Source: Cunninghamia lanceolata (Eukaryota > Streptophyta > Pinopsida > Cupressales > Cupressaceae). From it: a stretch of 64,000 nucleotides of DNA. The translations under genes were made by a program, and so were the position numbers. The DNA is taken from contig BSBN01000445.1 of assembly GCA_027924645.1 (NCBI GenBank), positions 8,353,001 through 8,417,000 on the forward strand, in the 5' to 3' direction. The notes under the pieces were generated by a model. That model did no database searches. It saw only the letters and a list, made by a program, of their open reading frames with translations, and was not told the DNA's origin. The number at the start of each line of letters is the position of its first letter. Within the stretch, counting starts at the first letter, position 1. This document shows positions 57,740-64,000 of the stretch, piece after piece.

Positions 57740-59030
57740 CGGGCCCTCCTTCTAGCATCAATTTGCTGATGTGGTTTTAATTCATTCTCACACAGATAAA
57801 ATTTTACACAATAAACTCTTATCTATCTTGAAAGGCTTCAAGATCCCTACAGATTTGAAGTCCCAAGTCTCTGGTTGTCAAGTCTTGATTGCCTAGTCTT
57901 CACTTAGGGTTTATTGTGTTTTGTTGTTTCCATTTTGGGGCCTTACGTGATCAAGATTGATCTTTATTTTGATCTAGTAAAACTTCACAAAATAACATGC
58001 ATGTCTTACACAATTTGCACATATCTTTAACAACTTATGTCAAATTCATCAATGGATAATTAAAATTTGAATAAATTGTTATGACTTGGACATAAATTTG
58101 ATTAGTTCTTCTAAATTATCCTTAATTAACTAATATTTGGACAATTCCTCTCACTTCACTTAAAGATCTTCTTTAAAGCATGAAATTCATTTCTATTTAT
58201 GGTTATTTCCTTTGGATTTATCATTATTTTGCAAATAGTTATGATGATCTGTAGAAATAGAAGATAAAAGATAGGGTTGAGAAAGAGAAGTTCTAAGAAA
58301 ATTAAGCTTTTAGTGATTCCACACACATATCCAAACACTTTCATGAATTGAAGTTAATCTAGTTATACTTCATCAGTTGTTCCATAGCTACGTATAACAG
58401 ATGCAAATCTTCAATAGAAAATCGATGACAGTAAGAAATCATTCAAATGCACTCCAAAAGGACGCAACAATTTGACATTCCATACCAGAAATTGACCAAA
58501 CAATTACTTAGATTTTATGATTAAACTGTAATCTGCTTCTTCAAATTCATTATATGCACAAAGATATACAAATATCTTCACTGAGCGAGAAAGAACCATG
58601 AGGTAAGTCAAGAAGTTGCAAAAGAAATACCATCTTAATGCTTAGAAATTTTCACCAATTTAATCTCCCCTATTTACAAATGATCTGGATCCTTTTATAA
58701 GACAAGGATCCAGAATCAGTTACAATGAGCAATGGTCAAGATTCCACCTCAAATATCCATGGTCACAAAACAAAGCACATGATTGCTAGTTGGAAATCGA
58801 GGATGGATGAAAACAAGCACCCAGTATATTCCTTAGCATCTTCTAAGTGTATCTTCTAGAATATTCCCATTGGACCTATTGCTACCTGCATTACCAATCA
58901 TCTAGATATCCTTCTTGATATGCATCCTTCGTACCAATATCCCACTACTACAAAGACCATCACTAGGATATTGGACTCCTTTGTATTCGATCTTGTATCC
59001 TCCTCGACTAGCATGCCTCTAGATTCCAGA
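57740..59030 (-). repeat. PBS-like site and probable LTR of the gag element to its left
   Basis: On the minus strand, ACCACATCA at 57768-57776 (an LTR end) is followed by GCAAATTGATGCTAGAAGGAGGG, where GATGCTAGAAGGAGGG resembles a diverged PBS. The DNA from 57768 rightward is AT-rich and non-coding, as expected for an LTR. The far edge and a second copy could not be placed, so the boundaries are approximate. Confidence 0.4.
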
Positions 59031-59039
59031 GTCTTAAAC

Positions 59040-60534
59040 TAATCATATGCTGCAATTGTTTTCTCTATATTAGCTTTGTCAAAATTTTAGGCATTGAACT
59101 TGGCATACTCTTGCATCTGGAGTTGCTCACCCAATGATATCTATTTGTTAGTTTGGATATCTAACTTCCATTTATACACCTTTATCTTGGTTGACAAGTC
59201 CATGACCTCATCAATAGTGTTTTATGAGAAGTACCCAACTAGATCTTTCAACATTGGCTCATACTTGGCCTTGAACACTCCAATAGAGGCTTGTTCTTCA
59301 TATGTCTCCTTCTCATTTACCATGTTTCCAAGGACCTCCAAAATTTTCATCTATCAGTTAAAAGGTCATGTGCCTTGGTGCTGATGTCCATATATTTGTG
59401 TTTGCACCCTTTTAATACCTCAACCTCAAACTTCAGGTCCTTCATCTGGATGGAGATTTTTGGCATGGTGTGCATCATCATGATGTTTTGGCTCAATACC
59501 ACTTTATCTTACAACTTACATATTGCCATTAGCTTACCAAGATCCTAATCATTCTAATCTAATCTTATAGCACACTTCATATTCAAGTTGCCTGCTCTAC
59601 TCTCAATGAATGCTAGGGTGTCCCAGTTCGATAATGCAGTTTAGATTACTTCCTCCCCATCCTTTAGGAACTTGTAGAACCAACCCTTCATGACTTGTAC
59701 CCAATTCTTCTTTGCAGCCAGATCACTTATTTGGTCCTATGTCACCAACACTAGATTGGCTGGGACTTCTATTATTGATACCCCTGGAGTGAATAACCCT
59801 TTGATAAAACCTTCAAGCTGGGCAATGCACCCTTTCAGATCCTACTTCTTCAGCTTATCTTAACTGATTTTAGCTGCTGTAGCTTCAACACTGCCCATGA
59901 GCTCATCAATTTTCTACTCTGTAGTTGCATGTCCTAGATCAAGGGTGGTGATTTGATATTTATCCATGGTGATTTCACCCTTGGACTTGTCTAGCATAGG
60001 CATAGCCAATTGGGTTGTCCTATGTCTTGTTGCATCCCTTTTAATAGCAGATATAGCCCTTGCCTTCCCTTTGGGCTTTATTCCTTCAATTGAAACAATG
60101 ATTTAAATTCAAAAAGAATTAAATTGATGGGAGGACCATTTACATCTAAAGCAAACCACTCTGGGATATTGGATGTAGGTCCTTCTTAATAAGATTGTTC
60201 AATGGGAACATCTGTAACTACTAACTCTGTCCCTTTATATGGTCCTATCTCCTGATGAGAAGTATCCTGCAGAGGAACTTCCTGTTGTGACAGAGCTTCT
60301 TGCTATTGAGCTTCCTGATGTGGACCCGGTGTGTCTACCTCCATAGGTTGGTCTTCATCCTTCCTTTCCTTGGGATGCGATTCTTCAATTTCTCAGTCCT
60401 TTTGACCTTCGTCAAGTGACAATGTTTGCTGCGCTTCCTTGTCCTCATCTTTCACTAATTGCTCTTCAGCCTGTTTCATATCCCCTTCTTTAGACACATC
60501 TTGAAGAACTTCCCTTTGATCCTTTGGAAGGGTA
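59040..60534 (-). pseudogene. Unidentified acidic, coiled-coil-like ORF, C-terminal part
   Basis: On the minus strand, after the solo LTR, the frame reads TLPKDQREVLQDVSKEGDM and an acidic stretch to 60393, then (past single stops) PMEVDTPGPHQEAQ, NIPEWFALDVNGPP about 60145-60185, a basic linker, and a helical region (CKHKYMDISTKAHDLLTD about 59410-59355; LVGYFS and MDLSTKIK about 59240-59180) with heptad-like spacing. Composition suggests a structural, retroelement-encoded protein. I recognise no enzyme motif. Confidence 0.45.
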
Positions 60535-60539
60535 GTATC
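60535..60539. repeat. Left target-site duplication of the solo LTR
   Basis: GTATC, identical to 62984-62988. Confidence 0.9.
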
Positions 60540-62983
60540 TGTTGGTTTTTCTTCTGAATCAGCATTAGGGTTTGCCAGTTCTAATGCACAGGCAGATTCA
60601 ACCAACTGAATACAGGAGGTTGCGTGAGCTCCTCCCCTTCACTTCTAGTTTTGTCGCACCAAGGGGGGTTTCCCTACTTGATAAAAGTATAACCTTGACT
60701 AGCTCAATGACAGAAGGATTTAACTTGACATCAACAGGCATAATACTCTCATGTATGGACCAAGATTTGTGTAACAAATCACAAGGTTGGCAACATTCTT
60801 GGACATGATGTCTGGTTGGGTATGAGAGCATGCAAGGATCCTAATCCTAATCCTACAACTAACAGATGGAAGGATGAGATGGTTTGAAATGGTGTTTGGA
60901 GTTATGGGACTTTCCTAGACCCATTGAACAGACAGATTCCCAAACCAGTGCCTTATCTGGGCAGCAGAGTCATATCTAAGACTGTAAATGTCTCCCCATG
61001 ACAACATAAATTCATATCTAGAGGACCTAAGAATAATGCTACTGCCTAACAACAACATGTCCAAGAAAGAGTATCATTAATGATCATACTTAACAGATCC
61101 TATGATGCAATCTATTTCCCTTTGTATCTGATCAAAAGCCTATTTAACCACTCCTTGAGCAGACGCAATAAATCAGACACACAGTATGCACATACTGAAA
61201 AACTTGGAAGCCCTTGACAACCTTGTTTGAAAGGAAAACAAATGACATACAGGAGACAATCAGAAACAATACACACACAGGTGTTTTTCATTTAAAATCA
61301 ATCTGCATAGAAGGCCATCACAGAGAAAATCATCATTTACAAGCCAAGATAGATTAGTACACCAGACTAAGGACCGAGTCTGTAGCAAAAAATGCCTTTC
61401 AAAATGTGAACACCTTATGTTTAGAGTCAGAGCAGAAAGCCCAAAAACATCCAACCTCTAAAAAGTAACACAGCCAAAACCATTTATACAGAACCGTGTA
61501 CATTCAGCAATTAATTACATGGCCAGAAGTCAAAAATTCGCCAGATACATTCCTTCCATTTGAAAATGGCCCTCACAGATTAAATGCGACAGACAGGGGG
61601 AATCTCAAGCTTTACGCCGCCATCTAAAAGTCTTCATCCACGATCAGGCAGCTTCACCGTTTGTACCATCACCCATACCCCTGCACTATCGCCATTGATG
61701 GCTCAACAACCCGCAACCACCCAGAAGACTGTCACAGCGATCAAAATGGAGCTTCCCGCCAAAAGGTGCTTCCTGAGGTTTCAAATGTGTAGGGAAATTA
61801 ATCCCACATGCATAGTGCGGAAACCCCTCTATCACTTTAAGAACATCGTCACACGCACACTAAGTGTCGAGCATTTTGCTGTGCTCGACACACGACCCTT
61901 CGCCCACAGCCCATCGGCCAAACATATACCATCGGCCTGCTCCACAGATCTCCTGTCGACCACAGTGGTCTCGCCGATCGCAACATCTCCACAAGTCACC
62001 AACATCCCCATCGGCCAGAGGAGAACCATCGGCCAGCTCCACAAATCTCCTGCCGACCCAAAGGTTATGCCGACGCCTATTTCACATTCCTTGTCTGTTG
62101 GTGAGACCAAAACCATCGGCGAGCAACAAAATACCTACGCCGATGTCAAAGGTTACGCTGATGGCCATCCAAAACATTGCCAAGTCGTTCCCTCGGCGAG
62201 ACATTACCCATCGGAGCAACGAGAAACTCCCTGGCCGACCACACTGCTCACCCCGATACACACATCCTCTGTCGGCGAGACCCTCAACCGTCGGCCAAGC
62301 AGAAACATCCTCTGCTGATGATACCATTCACACCGATGACCACTCCATGCTCCCCTGTCGGTGTGACCTACGCCGATGACACCGTTGTCGGCCAAACACT
62401 TTCCATCGGCGGACCCTCCAACGGCTAGCCCGACAGCCAAAGTCTTCCCGATGCTCACCTTCGCATCCCTCCATCGGCGAGACCTACGCCGATGACATCA
62501 CATCGGCCAAGCCTCCCACCGTCGGCACAATTCAAAATACCTAGGCCGACAATACAACTCTCGCCGATGAACCATAGCTTCATCCCTCCGTCGGCCAAAC
62601 ACACGCCGATGATTCTTCATCGGCCAAGCTCCTCACATCGGCAGATCGAAACAATGCTAGCCCGATACACCAAATCTTGCTGATAAACACCTGACTTACC
62701 CCCATCGGCTTGACCAACACCGTCAGTGGAAACACAATCTTCGCAGCCGATAGGCAAAAGTCTTGGCGATATACAAAGAACACACCATGCTATTGATACG
62801 ATCGCCAAGACACAAGTAAACTTATGCCGATGGGCAAAACATGATGACCCCTTCCTCAAGAAAGATGATGTGGATGCTGCAAAACACTGAAGGGGTGCCA
62901 ACACTTAAAATTTTTTGGATTTTAGGGAAGGTGCCTGCATGAAAAATTGCTAAATCAACTGACAGTCAATTCAAGCACCAACA
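60540..62983 (-). mobile_element. Solo LTR of the gag-only (TR-GAG-like) family, 2444 bp
   Basis: TGTTGGTTTTTCTTCTG at 60540 to AGCACCAACA at 62983, the same termini and order as the LTRs at 4896-7223 and 9599-11950 (for example the GGAGGTTGCGTGAGCTCCTCCCC block at about 60615). A perfect GTATC target copy is on each side and there is no internal sequence, as left by recombination between two LTRs. It interrupts the ORF of 59040-64000. Long ORFs inside it (for example 61584-62318) are artefacts of its GC-rich array. Confidence 0.9.
61900..62840. repeat. ATCGGC/GCCGAT motif array (copy 3)
   Basis: Best preserved of the three arrays, with about 40 ATCGGC or GCCGAT hexamers by eye, alternating strand, for example ATCGGCGAGACCTACGCCGATG at about 62474-62495. 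About nine further sites read GCCGAC or GTCGGC, the core of the plant DRE/CRT element bound by DREB/CBF factors. CpG-rich against a CpG-poor background. Confidence 0.82.
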
Positions 62984-62988
62984 GTATC
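62984..62988. repeat. Right target-site duplication of the solo LTR
   Basis: GTATC, matching 60535-60539. Confidence 0.9.
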
Positions 62989-64000
62989 CTCACCCAACTT
63001 CTCCATATCAATTTGTTGAGATGGACCTACCACTTCTTGTGCCATGGTAGCCATGCTTGGAACATCCTATTGGTTTATTGGCACATTTGGAGATCTTGAC
63101 ATTTCAGTGTCAGAAATTACCTCTACCTTTAGACCTTGAGTTTTAGTTACTTCTAGAGCACTTATCTCCTTCACCTCGACATATATTTGGTGAGGTTCTT
63201 TTGGTTGCGATGCCTGATGTGTTAGCAAGGTGGAGACTGGATCATTTGTCATGTCATTTGTGACTTCATCATCAGTTAGGTCCATGACCTAAATTAAGTG
63301 CAGATGGAATTCCTCAACCCTTGCTTGTTGTTGTGCCTTTTCTTCCTCAGCTATTTCCTATTTAACCTGAATAATTTGTTGTACTATTTGGCCATGAGGA
63401 AGCTCCACCACTTCTCCCCCAGTTTGAATTTGGTATGACGCCACCTATTGTGCTAAATGAGCTTGTATCGTAGCTTGGGGTGACGATAACTCTGCCTGAG
63501 GTTGTCGGGCGATGTAAACATGCATTCCATTGGAGTAGATCCTGATGCCTTGACTTGTGTATTGGTAGGTTTTGGGATATCACCCCTCATAGTTGTTGTC
63601 GGCATCCTTCTCCTTTGCTTAGGGATTTCTACCCCTCCTAATATGTTTGTAGCATGGCACTCCTCTAGAGCTTCGACTGCAATTGGGATAGTTGGCACTG
63701 GCTGCCCCCTTAGAGGTGAGAGCCTTGTGGAAATACTTATGCCTTCTATAGTTAGAGGCTCACTTGATGTAGATGTTACCTCTTGTGCTAATTTGGCCTC
63801 AATAACTCTCCTCTTTACAATGAGGAAGTCATCATAATTCGCATCCATCCTATCTTTCCTCTTCCTCTTCTTGTTGTATGTCAGTCTCACCCCCTTGACC
63901 TTTAGCTCATTTATCTTCTGATCTATCCATCATTGGATGGTAGCCATGGCATTCTTTGATATGACATCAATTGATGTCTCTTCTGGTTTGGTCCAATTTG
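62989..64000 (-). pseudogene. Unidentified acidic ORF, N-terminal part (continues beyond the window)
   Basis: Minus strand blocks: 63890-63453 (basic start KKRKRKDRMDANYDDFLIVK, then Pro/Ser/Thr-rich), and 63285-63067 (MDLTDDEVTNDMTND, with a TAG at 63067-63069), then MATMAQEVVGPSQQ up to the solo LTR. Removing the LTR and one GTATC copy leaves the same frame running on into 60534, so both parts are one former ORF. The KKRKRK run could be a nuclear-localisation signal. Family not recognised. Confidence 0.45.

Noticed and set aside
61584..62428. Long overlapping ORFs in the solo LTR
   Set aside because: They read through the ATCGGC/GCCGAT array, which lacks TA-rich stops; ORFs appear on both strands and are not kept in frame in the other LTR copies.
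1..64000. CRISPR array, operon or bacterial island
   Set aside because: No short regularly spaced identical repeats, no bacterial gene spacing; everything recognisable is plant retroelement or plant gene debris.

Overview
This is a eukaryotic nuclear window from a large, AT-rich, retrotransposon-packed plant genome. The evidence is plant-type Ty1/copia, Ty3/gypsy and L1-like elements, LTRs up to 3.1 kb, tRNA-Met and tRNA-Arg primer-binding sites, a PPR remnant and a PDS5-like retrocopy. A gymnosperm is my best guess, but that is inference only. I see no complete host gene, rRNA gene, CRISPR array or operon. Nearly all annotatable sequence is nested, decayed mobile DNA.

Layout. (1) 1-1224 is flanking DNA that may hold the last exon and 3' UTR of a host gene. 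(2) 1225-26597 is one giant insertion with a perfect 5-bp target duplication (TAATT). It is a non-autonomous LTR element (LARD) with 3.1-kb LTRs and about 3.6 kb of own internal sequence, which codes for a single 119-aa protein. Its left LTR carries two separate tandem duplications and hosts a 7.06-kb gag-only element (4896-11950, minus strand). Its internal region hosts a full-length copia element (15374-21689, minus strand). (3) 26603-38497 is an older Ty3/gypsy element on the minus strand (5' LTR, PBS, pre-gag ORF, gag, protease, part of RT, integrase). It is split by a 6.7-kb L1-like LINE with a 16-bp target duplication, and the LARD of (2) sits in or just beyond its 3' end. (4) 38760-39480 is a PPR pseudogene. 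(5) 40118-44914 is a chimeric, PDS5-like plus retroelement reading region that ends in a polypurine tract and a 1.9-kb LTR. (6) 45-51 kb holds two decayed gag-bearing elements and a tRNA-derived SINE candidate. (7) 55.6-57.6 kb is a decayed gypsy gag on the minus strand with LTR-like DNA beyond it. (8) 59-64 kb is an unidentified acidic, coiled-coil-like reading frame on the minus strand, interrupted by a solo LTR (60540-62983) of the gag-only family.

Biology. The most interesting signal is a small protein encoded between the PBS and gag. It is recognisably shared between the gypsy element (36800-37234, minus) and the coding-poor LARD (13659-14018, plus), where it is the only ORF kept. Second is the LTR family with long alternating ATCGGC/GCCGAT arrays, seen three times here. 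Third is the intron-less PDS5-like segment joined to retroelement sequence. Most nonsense codons in the copia element are explained by C-to-T or G-to-A change, as expected from decay of methylated DNA.
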